From assembly GCA_029070945.1 (NCBI GenBank), contig JAIEBK010000160.1, positions 8,400-51,098 of the forward strand: 42,699 bases of DNA, read 5' to 3'. Numbering within the stretch: position 1 is the first letter of the stretch; each line of letters begins with the position of its first letter. This document shows positions 1-9,433 of this stretch, piece by piece. Both the position numbers and the translations under genes were made by a program. The notes below the pieces were generated by a model. The model did no database searches. It had not been told where the DNA came from and saw nothing but the letters and a program-made list of their open reading frames with translations. This stretch comes from Muribaculaceae bacterium (lineage in GTDB: Bacteria; Bacteroidota; Bacteroidia; Bacteroidales; Muribaculaceae).

Positions 1-96
1 TATAGCGGCGTGCCAGCCATCCTGTGGCCCAGCTTTTCCCGACATCCGTTCCGATTCCTGTCACAAAATATTTCATAAATTTTTTGTAAAAATAAA

Positions 97-121
97 GAGG
101 ACGCACGAGCCGTGCGTCCCT
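97..121 (-). terminator. Hairpin-repeat terminator downstream of glyA
   Basis: A perfect 9-bp stem (GGACGCACG / CGTGCGTCC) with a 3-nt loop lies just past the glyA stop codon. On the minus strand it is followed by the T-rich run CTCTTTATTTTTA, as expected of an intrinsic terminator. The same hairpin recurs twice near 41000, so it belongs to a repeat family. A second, weaker hairpin (ACCAG/CTGGT, 122-136) lies between it and glyA. The rest of 1-145 shows no gene. Confidence 0.7.
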
Positions 122-145
122 ACCAGGTCTTCTGGTGTCAATAAT

Positions 146-1426
146 TTAGTAGGCGAACATTGGATAGTCGTTCATCATCTCATTCACTTCCTGACGTACT
201 TTTGCTATCTCCTCGGCGTTGTCAGCATTGGAGAGCACGCGGTCGATCAGTTCGGCGATCTTAACCATGAGGTCTTCTTTCGCGCCTCGGGTCGTGATAG
301 CCGCCGTTCCGAAACGGAGTCCTGATGTGAGGAACGGGCTACGTGAGTCGTAAGGCACCATATTTTTATTGGCAGTGATGTCTGCCTCAACGAGCACTCG
401 CTCAGCTTTTTTGCCGCTCATGTCTGGGAACTTAGTACGGAGGTCAACAAGCATACAGTGGTTGTCTGTACCATCTGAAATTATCTTATAGCCGCGCTTT
501 GAAAGTTCTTCAGCAAGCACCTTAGCGTTTTTCTGCACCTGAACGGCATATTCCTTCCACTCGGGCTGAAGGGCCTCTCCGAATGCGACAGCCTTGGCGG
601 CTATGACATGCTCAAGCGGACCACCCTGTACTCCCGGGAATACCGCGCTGTCAAGAATTGCCGACATCTTCTTGATTTCACCTTTTGGTGTCTTCTTACC
701 CCATGGATTGTCAAAGTCCTTACCCATGAGTATCATGCCGCCACGCGGGCCACGAAGGGTCTTGTGGGTTGTTGTAGTTACTATATGAGCATGCTTGACA
801 GGGTTCTCTAACAGTCCTGCGGCTATCAGACCTGCCGGGTGAGCCATATCGACCATGAAGATGGCACCGATCTCGTCGGCGAGTTTGCGGATACGTGCAT
901 AGTCCCATTCGCGACTGTAGGCGCTTGCACCTGCTATGATGAGTTTCGGACGCTCTGCACGTGCCTTTTCCTCCATCTCCTCATAATTGACGCGTCCGTC
1001 TTCCTCCTTTACAGTGTAGCTGATCGGCTCGAATACGAGACCGGAGAAGTTGACGGGGCTGCCATGGCTTAGATGACCACCATGGCTGAGGTCCATTCCC
1101 ATGAATTTATCTCCCGGCTGTAGACATGCCATGAAAACGGCCATATTGGCCTGTGCTCCGGAATGGGGCTGGACATTGACCCATTCGGCGTCGAAGAGTT
1201 TCTTGGCTCTCTCTATTGCTACGTTTTCGGCTTCGTCTACCACCTGGCAACCCCCATAATAGCGTTTTCCGGGATAGCCTTCGGCATATTTGTTGGTCAG
1301 GCAGCTTCCCATGGCGCGCATCACCTCGTCACTGACGAAGTTCTCACTGGCTATCAGTTCTATACCGCGACGCTGGCGAAGGTGCTCACGGTCTATGATA
1401 TCAAATATTTCGTTGTCTCTCTTCAT
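146..1426 (-). CDS. glyA: Serine hydroxymethyltransferase
   Basis: This PLP enzyme interconverts serine and glycine, passing the one-carbon unit to tetrahydrofolate in the cytoplasm. At 426 aa it matches the usual bacterial length. The N-terminal ELIASENF motif, the YPGKRYYGG substrate region and the PLP-lysine motif [14 protein letters not shown] are all present, with the Schiff-base lysine at K222. The gene follows nqrF by 76 bp on the same strand. No clear Bacteroidota promoter is visible in that gap, so it may be the last gene of the nqr transcript. A hairpin terminator follows it. Identification is secure; co-transcription with nqr is inferred. Confidence 0.97.
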   Translation of the reverse strand: MKRDNEIFDIIDREHLRQRRGIELIASENFVSDEVMRAMGSCLTNKYAEGYPGKRYYGGCQVVDEAENVAIERAKKLFDAEWVNVQPHSGAQANMAVFMACLQPGDKFMGMDLSHGGHLSHGSPVNFSGLVFEPISYTVKEEDGRVNYEEMEEKARAERPKLIIAGASAYSREWDYARIRKLADEIGAIFMVDMAHPAGLIAAGLLENPVKHAHIVTTTTHKTLRGPRGGMILMGKDFDNPWGKKTPKGEIKKMSAILDSAVFPGVQGGPLEHVIAAKAVAFGEALQPEWKEYAVQVQKNAKVLAEELSKRGYKIISDGTDNHCMLVDLRTKFPDMSGKKAERVLVEADITANKNMVPYDSRSPFLTSGLRFGTAAITTRGAKEDLMVKIAELIDRVLSNADNAEEIAKVRQEVNEMMNDYPMFAY

Positions 1427-1502
1427 CTTGAAAATATGTATTTCTTACAGCTTATAACTTTTAACTCTCTACGTTAACACAACACGCACAACGCGCAAAG
1501 CA

Positions 1503-2780
1503 TTACCCTCCGAAATTATCGTAGTGGATTGATTCCGGCTCGACTCCGAGGTCATACAGCATCTTATTGACTGCATTACTCATCGGGCCCGGACCACACA
1601 TGTAGTATTCTATTTCCTCAGGAGCGTCATGATCCTTGAGGTAAGTATCATACATCACGTTATGCACGAATCCCGGAGTATACTTAACTCCGGCCTTATC
1701 AGCTGCAGGATCCGGACGGTCAAGGGCGAGATGGAAATGGAAGTTGGGGAATTCCTTTTCAAGCTCGAGGAAATCCTTCAGATAGAACACTTCGTTGAGT
1801 GCACGGGCTCCATAGAAATAGTCCATGCGTCGGTCTGTTGTCTTCAGCGTCTTTGTCAGCCACATTATCTGAGCGCGGAGAGGTGCCATTCCGGCTCCAC
1901 CTCCGACCCATATCATCTCCTTGTCTGAATCAAGGATCGGGTGGAAATCGCCGTAAGGACCGGACATCATGACCTTGTCGCCCGGTTTCAGGGTGAAGAT
2001 ATAGCTTGACGCTATGCCGGGAGGCACATCCATGAATCCAACCTGAGGTTTCGGCTTGAAGGGGGGAGTGGCGATACGCACTGTAAGCATGATACGGTCG
2101 CCCTCTTCCGGATAGTTTGCCATTGAATAGGCGCGTACTGTCTCCTCATCATTGGTGCACTTGAGGGTGAAAAGTCCGAACTGTTCCCATGCCGGAAGAT
2201 ATTCAGGACCGATAAGATCCTTGTCTATATCCTTGTCGTAGGTCATTGAGAATTTAGGAATTCGTATCTGGGCGTAGCTGCCCGGGATGAAGTTCATATG
2301 CTCACCCGGCGGAAGGGCGACTATGAATTCCTTGATGAACGTCGCCACATTGCGGTTGCTGATGACTGTGCATTCCCATTCCTTTACATCAAGGGCCGCT
2401 TCGCTTACCCGGATTTCCATGTCGCTCTTTACTTTCACCTGGCATCCCAGGCGCCAGTGGTCTTTTATCTCTTTACGTGTGAAATGCACAGCCTCCGTCG
2501 GAAGCATCTCTCCGCCACCGCTTTCTACCTGACATTTACATTGACCGCAGGAGCCTTTCCCTCCGCAGGCGGACGAAAGATGCACTCCGGCATCGTTTAG
2601 GGTCATAAGCAGGGACTTTCCACTTTTAGTAATCAGGGCTTTCTGTCCGTTGTTGATGCTGATGGTCACGTCGCCGCTTTTCACCAGACGGCTCTTGGCG
2701 AGGAGCAGGATGCCTACGAGCACGAGCACCATCACCAGAAATATCAGGGCGGCCGCTATTACACTATGCCAAACAATCAT
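1503..2780 (-). CDS. nqrF: Na+-translocating NADH:quinone reductase subunit F
   Basis: NqrF is the electron-input subunit of Na+-NQR. It oxidises NADH on the cytoplasmic side and passes electrons through FAD and a 2Fe-2S centre. The 425-aa protein has one N-terminal membrane anchor (about residues 6-28) and a ferredoxin domain with cluster cysteines C72, C78, C81 and C113. An FAD-binding RAYS motif lies at 216-219 and a GGGAGMAPLR nucleotide-binding motif at 293-302, and the family C-terminal NFGG is present. It is the last nqr gene; the 69-bp gap after nqrE shows no obvious terminator. Confidence 0.97.
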   Translation of the reverse strand: MIVWHSVIAAALIFLVMVLVLVGILLLAKSRLVKSGDVTISINNGQKALITKSGKSLLMTLNDAGVHLSSACGGKGSCGQCKCQVESGGGEMLPTEAVHFTRKEIKDHWRLGCQVKVKSDMEIRVSEAALDVKEWECTVISNRNVATFIKEFIVALPPGEHMNFIPGSYAQIRIPKFSMTYDKDIDKDLIGPEYLPAWEQFGLFTLKCTNDEETVRAYSMANYPEEGDRIMLTVRIATPPFKPKPQVGFMDVPPGIASSYIFTLKPGDKVMMSGPYGDFHPILDSDKEMIWVGGGAGMAPLRAQIMWLTKTLKTTDRRMDYFYGARALNEVFYLKDFLELEKEFPNFHFHLALDRPDPAADKAGVKYTPGFVHNVMYDTYLKDHDAPEEIEYYMCGPGPMSNAVNKMLYDLGVEPESIHYDNFGG

Positions 2781-2849
2781 AATATACTAATTATAAACTT
2801 TTAAATTAATAAAACTTTAAACATCAACTTTCGCGAGCGAAAGTTGAAT

Positions 2850-3464
2850 TTAGAGTTTAATACCGAGGAAACTCATGAAGGCAATGCCCATGAGGCCTGT
2901 GATGATGAAGGTGATGCCTGTACCGCGCAATGGGGCAGGGACAGCCTGTTCGTTCAACCTCTCACGTATGGCCGCCAATGCCACTATGGCGAGCAACCAG
3001 CCTATACCGGAGCCTACGCCGTAGACGGTAGCCGTCCATGCATTGGAGAACTCACGCTGCTGCATGAAGAGCACACCTCCGAGGATAGCACAGTTAACCG
3101 CGATAAGCGGGAGAAAAATGCCGAGACTCGCATAAAGTGAGGGTGAATATTTCTCTATGGCCATTTCAAGAATCTGCACAAGAGCCGCGATCACTGCTAT
3201 GAACATTATCAGGCCCAGAAAACTTAGGTCAGTCTCAGCATATTCCTGACCAAGCCAGGAAAGGGAGCCGGGTTTAAGTATATATTCGTTGATGCACCAG
3301 CATACGGGGAGTGCGATAGTCAGTACGAAAGTGACCGCTACTCCGAGTCCGAAAGCTGTCTTCACATTTTTCGATACAGCCAGGAAACTACACATTCCCA
3401 GGAAGTAGGCAAATATCATGTTGTCGATAAATATCGACCGTATAAACAAATTAAGATTTTCCAT
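2850..3464 (-). CDS. nqrE: Na+-NQR subunit E
   Basis: NqrE is an integral membrane subunit of Na+-NQR that pairs with NqrD around an intramembrane iron centre. The 204-aa protein is almost entirely hydrophobic, with about six membrane segments. Two cysteines in half-membrane helices, C25 ([11 protein letters not shown]) and C125 ([10 protein letters not shown]), match the iron-ligand positions known in the family. It sits between nqrD and nqrF, separated from nqrD by 35 bp. Confidence 0.96.
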   Translation of the reverse strand: MENLNLFIRSIFIDNMIFAYFLGMCSFLAVSKNVKTAFGLGVAVTFVLTIALPVCWCINEYILKPGSLSWLGQEYAETDLSFLGLIMFIAVIAALVQILEMAIEKYSPSLYASLGIFLPLIAVNCAILGGVLFMQQREFSNAWTATVYGVGSGIGWLLAIVALAAIRERLNEQAVPAPLRGTGITFIITGLMGIAFMSFLGIKL

Positions 3465-3499
3465 ATCTTCAGTAACTGTTTCGGATTATAGAAAGCTGA

Positions 3500-4117
3500 T
3501 CATTTCGCCTTACGGTTGTGAACCCATATGATACATGCCACGGTAATCAGTGCCATCGGCGGAAGAATCATCATGCCGTTGTTTTGATATCCGAGGTCGT
3601 ATAGAGCCTGCGGTATCACCTGGAATCCCCATAGAGTGCCGCTTCCGAGGAGTTCACGGAAAAAGGCCACGATCACGAGGATCATGCCGTAGCCGAGAGC
3701 GTTGCCGACTCCGTCAAGGAATGCATTGAAAGGAGTATTGTTGAGGGCGAATGCCTCAAGGCGTCCCATGATGATGCAGTTGGTGATGATAAGGCCTATA
3801 AAGACAGAAAGCTGCTTGCTGACCTCATAGTTCCATGCCTTGAGCACCTGGTCTACCACTACTACGAGAGCAGCTACAACGACAAGCTGCACGATGATTC
3901 GGATGGAAGTGGGGATAGTATTTCGCATCAGGGAGATGATCACATTGGATAGCGCGAGTACGGCCAATACTGAAATCGTCATGACCACTGCCGGCTGTAG
4001 TTTAGCGGTCACCGCAAGCGCCGAGCATATTCCGAGGATCTGAACAATTACCGGATTGTCATTGCTCAGAGGATTAATGAGAGGTTCGAGTCTTTTTCTG
4101 ATATTTCCCATAATCAT
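3500..4117 (-). CDS. nqrD: Na+-NQR subunit D
   Basis: NqrD is the membrane partner of NqrE and supplies the other two ligands of the intramembrane iron centre. C31 (ILGICSALAV) and C114 (IITNCIIMGR) occupy the expected pseudo-symmetric positions, and NqrD resembles NqrE in fold and length (205 aa). The start overlaps the nqrC stop by 4 bp (ATGA), so translation is probably coupled. A start at the second methionine (residue 3) is also possible and would remove the overlap. Confidence 0.96.
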   Translation of the reverse strand: MIMGNIRKRLEPLINPLSNDNPVIVQILGICSALAVTAKLQPAVVMTISVLAVLALSNVIISLMRNTIPTSIRIIVQLVVVAALVVVVDQVLKAWNYEVSKQLSVFIGLIITNCIIMGRLEAFALNNTPFNAFLDGVGNALGYGMILVIVAFFRELLGSGTLWGFQVIPQALYDLGYQNNGMMILPPMALITVACIIWVHNRKAK

Positions 4118-4842
4118 TCTTTATTGGAAGATTCTTTTTCAAGATTTTTGAAAAAAGCAGTGTAAGGTTCGAGAGAAGAGAAAAGCATCTTCTGAACTCC
4201 CTGGCTTGTGATTGTGCCTCCGCTCACCGCGTTCACGTATGCCCGACCTGCCGGTTCCTGACCTTTCTTAACGACGAGAACGGATTCGAACTCCCCGTTG
4301 CTGCCGAAGATAGATTTTCCCTCAAACTGGCTGCTGAAAGCCGGACGTTCGATCTCTGCGCCCAGACCGGGAGTCTCGCCTTGGTGGCCGAAATATGCTC
4401 CGTATATGGTCTTGCCGTCGGAGTTCAAAGCGACATATCCCCAGATCGGTCCCCAGAGGCCTGCACCCGCTACGGGAACGATGTATTTCACCCCTTTGTC
4501 GGTAGAGCACACATATACCGGAAGCACACGCTCGTCAGCCGGTTTCTTTACTTCTGCCGCCATATTGACATCGAATGCCGAGACTCCTTCCACTTTTGTG
4601 CCTTTGCTGTCAACGCAGAAGCTTTCCCGGATATGAGAGTCATATAGCGCGCCGATGTTTTCGTCCGATGTCGGATAGATAAGGGCGGCCGCGAGTATCT
4701 GTTTCTTAGTATCGTTGGCTATGTTCTCGAGCTGTGCCGGACGGAGCGCCTGATAGACGAGGGCAAGCACGAAGCCTACCACAACAACGAGCACAGCGGC
4801 ATAGACCACCGTATATACGTTGTTTTCTTTATTGATTTTCAT
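4114..4842 (-). CDS. nqrC: Na+-NQR subunit C
   Basis: NqrC is a subunit with one N-terminal membrane helix (about residues 10-31) and an exported domain carrying a covalently bound FMN. The flavinylation motif SGGTITS is present, with T210 as the predicted FMN-phosphoester threonine. The more usual motif is SGAT, so the third position is Gly instead of Ala. FMN attachment in this family needs an ApbE-type transferase, which is not encoded in this window. The gene overlaps nqrD by 4 bp and follows nqrB by 34 bp. Confidence 0.96.
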   Translation of the reverse strand: MKINKENNVYTVVYAAVLVVVVGFVLALVYQALRPAQLENIANDTKKQILAAALIYPTSDENIGALYDSHIRESFCVDSKGTKVEGVSAFDVNMAAEVKKPADERVLPVYVCSTDKGVKYIVPVAGAGLWGPIWGYVALNSDGKTIYGAYFGHQGETPGLGAEIERPAFSSQFEGKSIFGSNGEFESVLVVKKGQEPAGRAYVNAVSGGTITSQGVQKMLFSSLEPYTAFFKNLEKESSNKE

Positions 4843-4876
4843 CTTGGTCTTATTGAATTAAGCGTTAATAACTCCT

Positions 4877-6058
4877 TCACACAGCCAGCCTCTTCATTCT
4901 GCGACGGATATTGCTGTTGACTACACACCAGTCAATGAGCGGAGCGAAGCAGTTCATAAGAAGCACTGCGAGCATCGCGCCTTCCGGATAGCCGGTGTTG
5001 TAAAATCTTATGGTCATGGCAAGAACTCCTATAAGGAATCCATAGATCCATTTACCTGTCTCCGTGCGGCAGCTTGTCACCGGGTCGGTGGCCATGAAGA
5101 CAATCGCGAACATAAAGCCTCCGAGGCAAAGCTGATCGACTGGATTTACCAGGCTGACAGGATAAGTCGGATTACCGATGGCACAGCCAAGACAGGACAT
5201 CCCGAGTCCTCCAATGAGAGCGGAAAGCATGATCTTCCAGCTCGCCATTCCTGTAGCAAGAAGTATGACGGCTCCGATCAGGATGCAGAATGTCGATGTC
5301 TCTCCCCAGCTGCCGGGTATCGTGCCCCAGAACAGATTGCTCCAGTCGAGAATCTGACCGTCCACACCGTAAATATTCACGTTTTCTCCTGTAGCTGTCG
5401 CGAGCTGTCCGAGAGGTGTCGCACCGGAATATCCGTCGACAGTAGTTGCGTCGCCGAGGCTTACAAACACGCTGTCGCCGCTCATTTTTGAAGGATAGGC
5501 GAAGAAGAGAAATGCACGGGTGACCAGTGCCACGTTAAGGAAATTATAGCCTGTGCCTCCGAATACCTCCTTTGCGAAGATCACCGCAAAGGCAACCGCA
5601 ACGGCAAGCATCCAGCAAGGTGTGCTGACCGGACATATCATAGGAATAAGGATACCTGACACAAGAAAGCCTTCCTGGATCTCATGGCCGCGCATCTGGG
5701 CTACTACGAATTCGATGCCGAGACCTACTATATAGGCTGTCAGTATCTGCGGAAGCACCGCCCAAAGTCCGTAGAGGAACTGTGCTATGAATCCGACGCA
5801 CTCTCCTGTGGCGAGATGATGCTGATAACCGACATTCCACATGCCGAAAAGGCAACAGGGCAGAAGTGCGAGAACGACAGTGATCATGGTGCGCTTGGAG
5901 TCGTTGGAATCATGGATGTGTACGCCCGAGGCTGAAGTCTCGTTGGGCGTATAGAGGAAAGTATAGAAGCCGTCGAAGACTGAGTGGAGGGCATGGTATT
6001 TGCCACCCTTCTCGAACATCGGCTTCATGCTGTCTATTTTTTTCTTTAGATTGCTCAT
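4877..6058 (-). CDS. nqrB: Na+-NQR subunit B
   Basis: NqrB is the large membrane subunit that carries riboflavin and covalent FMN and is implicated in Na+ translocation. The 393-aa protein has about ten hydrophobic segments. A canonical flavinylation motif, DGYSGATPLGQLA, places the FMN on T214. The FLVSGILIPMICP segment is also typical of the family. It follows nqrA with a 42-bp gap. Identification rests on the SGAT motif, the length and the complete nqrA-F order. Confidence 0.97.
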   Translation of the reverse strand: MSNLKKKIDSMKPMFEKGGKYHALHSVFDGFYTFLYTPNETSASGVHIHDSNDSKRTMITVVLALLPCCLFGMWNVGYQHHLATGECVGFIAQFLYGLWAVLPQILTAYIVGLGIEFVVAQMRGHEIQEGFLVSGILIPMICPVSTPCWMLAVAVAFAVIFAKEVFGGTGYNFLNVALVTRAFLFFAYPSKMSGDSVFVSLGDATTVDGYSGATPLGQLATATGENVNIYGVDGQILDWSNLFWGTIPGSWGETSTFCILIGAVILLATGMASWKIMLSALIGGLGMSCLGCAIGNPTYPVSLVNPVDQLCLGGFMFAIVFMATDPVTSCRTETGKWIYGFLIGVLAMTIRFYNTGYPEGAMLAVLLMNCFAPLIDWCVVNSNIRRRMKRLAV

Positions 6059-6100
6059 AGATTTGTATCTGGATGAAATGAATGCATGCAGGATTATCTA

Positions 6101-7411
6101 TCAACTGTCTTTCCGCAGACGTTCGAGACTCTCGCGGGTCAGCTTCTGAAGTTCATGCTTTGATGTGTCTACGAATTCCGGAAGGGCAAAGTCCTCGGGT
6201 GCCACCTCATAGATTCCGAGTTTTTCCATCCGGTCGAAGTCTCCCGCCATCATGGCCTTGATCAGATATTCGGGATAGATGTCGAAAGGAAAGACCTTGT
6301 CAAGCTCTCCGCTTAATATCATGGCCCGGTGGCCACCTTTGATACGGGCGTCGAAATTGAATGGTTTCTGCAGTCCTCTAAGGAACGCGGGGAAAGTTCG
6401 CTTGATGCTGAATTTCTTCGGGTTCATCGAAGCCCAGCCCATGAACTCATCGGCATGGTCTCCTTCCTCTATTATGGTCACCTGACGGTATGGGAACCGC
6501 AGGAAATCTGTATCCGGATCTACTTTCACGCCCGTAAGCACATTTCCTGAGATCACACGCAGAGATTCTCCTTCTTTAAGTTCTCCCTTAAGAATATCCT
6601 TTAGAGATGCTCCTATTTCCGTAAGAACTTTTTTAGGCTTTATAGCAGCCGGACCTGTGACTGCTACTTCGGCACGATAGTCGCAATAACCTTTCTTGAG
6701 AAGCATTCCGAGTCGGGCTACTGTTCCCGCATCTACAGTCCATACGGTCTCGCTTTTGTTGACCGGTGCGACCGCAGCTATCTGAACGCCTGGATTTCCG
6801 GCGGGATGAGGACCTGTCACGTCAAGCACTGTCGCTGCCCGGGTGCGGAGTCCCTGGCCTGGGCGTACGGCAAGAAATACAGTGCCTTTGGTCAGCTTCT
6901 TCAGTGCTTCGAGTCCGGGCTCAAGATATTCCGCTATATGGTCCGGAATGACATTGCCGGCGAGAGGAGAGGAGTCGAAAGCGGTCACGAAAATATCTCG
7001 TGGTTCCGCTTTGTCGTCCGGCACTACATCGAAAGGACGCTGACGCATCATGGCCCATAGTCCGCTGAGTTTAATTTTTTCGGTGAGGCTGTCAGAGTTT
7101 ATCTGAAAGGTCGCATCTTCGCCAGGCCTTATTGTGACTGCAAGAATCCTGCGTCGTTCGCCTCTTCTGATTTCCTCCACAGTGCCGGCTACCGGCGATA
7201 CAAGTTTGATTCCTTCCGCTTCCTTCGCATGGAAGAGGGGAGAACCCTTGGCAACGGAGTCGCCGGGCTTCACGTCGCATTTCCACGTGTATCCGGGGAA
7301 ATCATCCGGACATATGCCGACAAGTTCTGACTTGATGGGCTCCGGCTTGCCTTCCGCCTTGCCTTCGAGAGGAATGTCGAGGCCCTTTTTGATATTGATT
7401 TCTCTTGCCAT
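6101..7411 (-). CDS. nqrA: Na+-NQR subunit A
   Basis: NqrA is the cytoplasmic subunit that contributes to quinone interaction in Na+-NQR. The 436-aa protein has the family N-terminus (KKGLDIPLEGK) and the later H-x-GT-type region around VLDVTGPHPAGNPG. It is the first gene of nqrABCDEF, all with short gaps or overlaps, so one transcript is likely. A Bacteroidota promoter lies about 70 bp upstream (7481-7511). An AGGAGG stretch at 7465-7470 lies 53 nt from the start codon, too far to act as its ribosome-binding site. Confidence 0.96.
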   Translation of the reverse strand: MAREINIKKGLDIPLEGKAEGKPEPIKSELVGICPDDFPGYTWKCDVKPGDSVAKGSPLFHAKEAEGIKLVSPVAGTVEEIRRGERRRILAVTIRPGEDATFQINSDSLTEKIKLSGLWAMMRQRPFDVVPDDKAEPRDIFVTAFDSSPLAGNVIPDHIAEYLEPGLEALKKLTKGTVFLAVRPGQGLRTRAATVLDVTGPHPAGNPGVQIAAVAPVNKSETVWTVDAGTVARLGMLLKKGYCDYRAEVAVTGPAAIKPKKVLTEIGASLKDILKGELKEGESLRVISGNVLTGVKVDPDTDFLRFPYRQVTIIEEGDHADEFMGWASMNPKKFSIKRTFPAFLRGLQKPFNFDARIKGGHRAMILSGELDKVFPFDIYPEYLIKAMMAGDFDRMEKLGIYEVAPEDFALPEFVDTSKHELQKLTRESLERLRKDS

Positions 7412-7480
7412 ACCTGTTTGGTATATAAAATGATTATGAATGTTCTTTTTTTAATCAATCCGATCCTCCTCTGAAAAGTA

Positions 7481-7511
7481 CAAAATTAATTAAAATTCGT
7501 AAAATAAGCAA
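7481..7511 (-). promoter_or_regulatory. Predicted nqr operon promoter
   Basis: On the minus strand, TTG (7509-7511) and TAATTTTG (7481-7488) are separated by 20 nt. This fits the Bacteroidota -33/-7 consensus TTTG ... TAnnTTTG. Transcription would start near 7474, giving a leader of about 60 nt before nqrA. Confidence 0.6.
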
Positions 7512-7537
7512 AATTTATCCTTAAAATAAGATAAAAA

Positions 7538-7570
7538 AACATTCGGTCTGCACAGGCAAACCGAATGTTT
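7538..7570 (-). terminator. Terminator of the TPR gene
   Basis: A hairpin with the 9-bp outer stem ACATTCGGT/ACCGAATGT and a short inner GC pairing lies 37 bp after the TPR gene stop codon. On the minus strand it runs straight into a 7-T tract. It separates the TPR transcript from the nqr promoter. Confidence 0.8.
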
Positions 7571-7606
7571 AAAGTGTTGGGGCTATAATTATATACTAAG
7601 CGTCTG

Positions 7607-9250
7607 TTATTCCTTGAGACCTTCTACGAATTTACGATAGCTTTCGTTGTCAGGATCATACTGGAGATACTTATTGAAGTTCTCCTTGGCCTTTGCTACG
7701 TCTTTCTGATCAAGATAGTAGTTGCCGAGGTAGTTGTAGATGTTCTTGGCATCTCTCGCGTATTTTGATGTATCCTCGCTTTTTTCAAGAAGTGAGGCAG
7801 CCTCGCTATACATGGGGAAAGCCGCGGTCTTCACTTCTGCATCTGAAGCTGCACGCTGCATGGCGATGTCACCGTAGATCTTGTAGGGCTTGTAGTTACC
7901 GGGAAGGGCAGCCTCCATCTTGGTGGCATAGTCATAAGCCTTCTTGAAGTAATCTTCTGCTTTTGCGGGATTGTCCTGTTTGTTCTCTACTCCGGCGTAG
8001 AAGCTGAATGTAGCCTGCTGGCTGAAATCGTTGAAGTCAGGCTTCTCAAGTTTTGCAATATATGTCTCGAATGCATCGGATGCTCCTGAGAAATTGTTCG
8101 CTTCAAGATAGGTCATGGCAAGCTGTTTGTTGAAGCTGGCGTTTTCCGGCATCTCCTTCATTGCTTCGTTGAGGACATTGATGGCTTCATCCGTACGCTT
8201 AGCGTTGGTAAACTCCTCAGCGATCAGCGTGAAGTCAATAGGCGCGAACTTATTGGCTGCCGGATTTGCATTGTGTGCGGCCAGAAGTTCCTCAGCCATA
8301 GGTACAAGCTGTTCCTTCATTGCCGGGATATTGGCAGCGTTCATAAACTGGAAGCGGCGCGCTGTGAAGTTGCCCGGATTCTCAGCAAGGAGCTTGCTCG
8401 CATAGTCATAGCCTTTCTGGAACTCGCTGCTTGAGAAGAGCAGAAGCGCATAGCGGTCTTCGTCCTGCTTGAAGTGGTTGGGATTATTCACGTATACACC
8501 GTATTCGCGGGCTGCGTCGGAAAAGTCCTTCTTGTTGTAGTATGCGTTGGCGAGCTCACGCTGGCCGAGTGCGGAAGAAGGATTTACGGAAAGAAGTTCC
8601 TTAAGCATGGTGATAGCATACTGCGGATTGACCTGTGTATAGAGGTTGGCATACTTCACGTAAGCCTCGGTAGCGTTTGCATTGTAGCTCTTTGCCATCT
8701 CATACTTGCCGGCGGCACCACCCCAGTTCTTCTTGTCTTTCTCCTGGTCACCCTCGAAAATATAGATTTCAGGAGCCTGAAGGTTGATCTTACGTGCCTT
8801 GGCTACTTTCTTTTCTATCTCCTTAGCATAAAGCACGGGATCAGCATCATAATATGCGCGGGCGATGGCTATTTCTGCGGCAGCATCCTTTTTGATCAGG
8901 CCTTCTCCTTTTTTGAACTGCTCGTCTGCGGCTTTCTTATCACCTTTCTTCAGGGCAAGGCCTCCAAGACCTATATAGTTATAGCCATACCCGGGATTTG
9001 CCTGAACGCCGGCTTCGAAATACTTCTGAGCTTCGTCAAGTTTATTCTCATCTACTGCTATCTGGCCGAGATAATAGTTGGCGATAGCCTTATCTGTGCC
9101 TGAATTGTTAAGGTTTCGAAGAAGAAGTTCCTTAGCGTTGTCAAGCTGGTCTGCCTTGTAATATTCAGCGCCTTCCAGATGGGTCTGCGCCGATGCGCTC
9201 ACTGCGAATGCGGCAAGTGAAGCAGCGAAAAGAGTTCTGAATTTCATCAT
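7607..9250 (-). CDS. Periplasmic tetratricopeptide-repeat protein
   Basis: The 547-aa protein begins with a Sec signal peptide (about residues 1-21, cleavage near SASAQ). The rest is mostly TPR-like helical repeats, for example ANYYLGQIAVDENKLDEAQKYF and the C-terminal NYLGNYYLDQKDVAKAKENF. TPR arrays are protein-binding scaffolds and no catalytic motif is visible. It lies downstream of the Ton cluster and the PstS-like gene on the same strand but has its own promoter (9334-9364) and terminator. A role in envelope or Ton-related assembly is inferred from position only. Codons 1 and 2 are both ATG, so either may start translation. Confidence 0.85.
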   Translation of the reverse strand: MMKFRTLFAASLAAFAVSASAQTHLEGAEYYKADQLDNAKELLLRNLNNSGTDKAIANYYLGQIAVDENKLDEAQKYFEAGVQANPGYGYNYIGLGGLALKKGDKKAADEQFKKGEGLIKKDAAAEIAIARAYYDADPVLYAKEIEKKVAKARKINLQAPEIYIFEGDQEKDKKNWGGAAGKYEMAKSYNANATEAYVKYANLYTQVNPQYAITMLKELLSVNPSSALGQRELANAYYNKKDFSDAAREYGVYVNNPNHFKQDEDRYALLLFSSSEFQKGYDYASKLLAENPGNFTARRFQFMNAANIPAMKEQLVPMAEELLAAHNANPAANKFAPIDFTLIAEEFTNAKRTDEAINVLNEAMKEMPENASFNKQLAMTYLEANNFSGASDAFETYIAKLEKPDFNDFSQQATFSFYAGVENKQDNPAKAEDYFKKAYDYATKMEAALPGNYKPYKIYGDIAMQRAASDAEVKTAAFPMYSEAASLLEKSEDTSKYARDAKNIYNYLGNYYLDQKDVAKAKENFNKYLQYDPDNESYRKFVEGLKE

Positions 9251-9333
9251 TATATGGATTATTGATTATTATTTCGTCAGTTTTAGGTTATATTGTCTCT
9301 TGTGGGAATGGGTATAAACCGCATTCCGAAATG

Positions 9334-9364
9334 CAAATTTAACGAATTTCTATGACGTTGACAA
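9334..9364 (-). promoter_or_regulatory. Predicted promoter of the TPR gene
   Basis: Minus-strand TTG (9362-9364) and TAAATTTG (9334-9341) are separated by 20 nt, matching the Bacteroidota consensus. The start site would be near 9327, about 77 nt upstream of the gene. The rest of 9251-9433 is AT-rich and shows nothing else. Confidence 0.6.
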
Positions 9365-9433
9365 ATATTTTTGGCGTAAGTTTAGTTATCAATACTAAAA
9401 AAACGCAGAAAAAATTGAAAACTCACTTAGTAT

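Noticed and set aside
8474-9103. 209-aa plus-strand frame within the TPR gene
   Set aside because: It is the antisense of a clear TPR coding region and matches no family.
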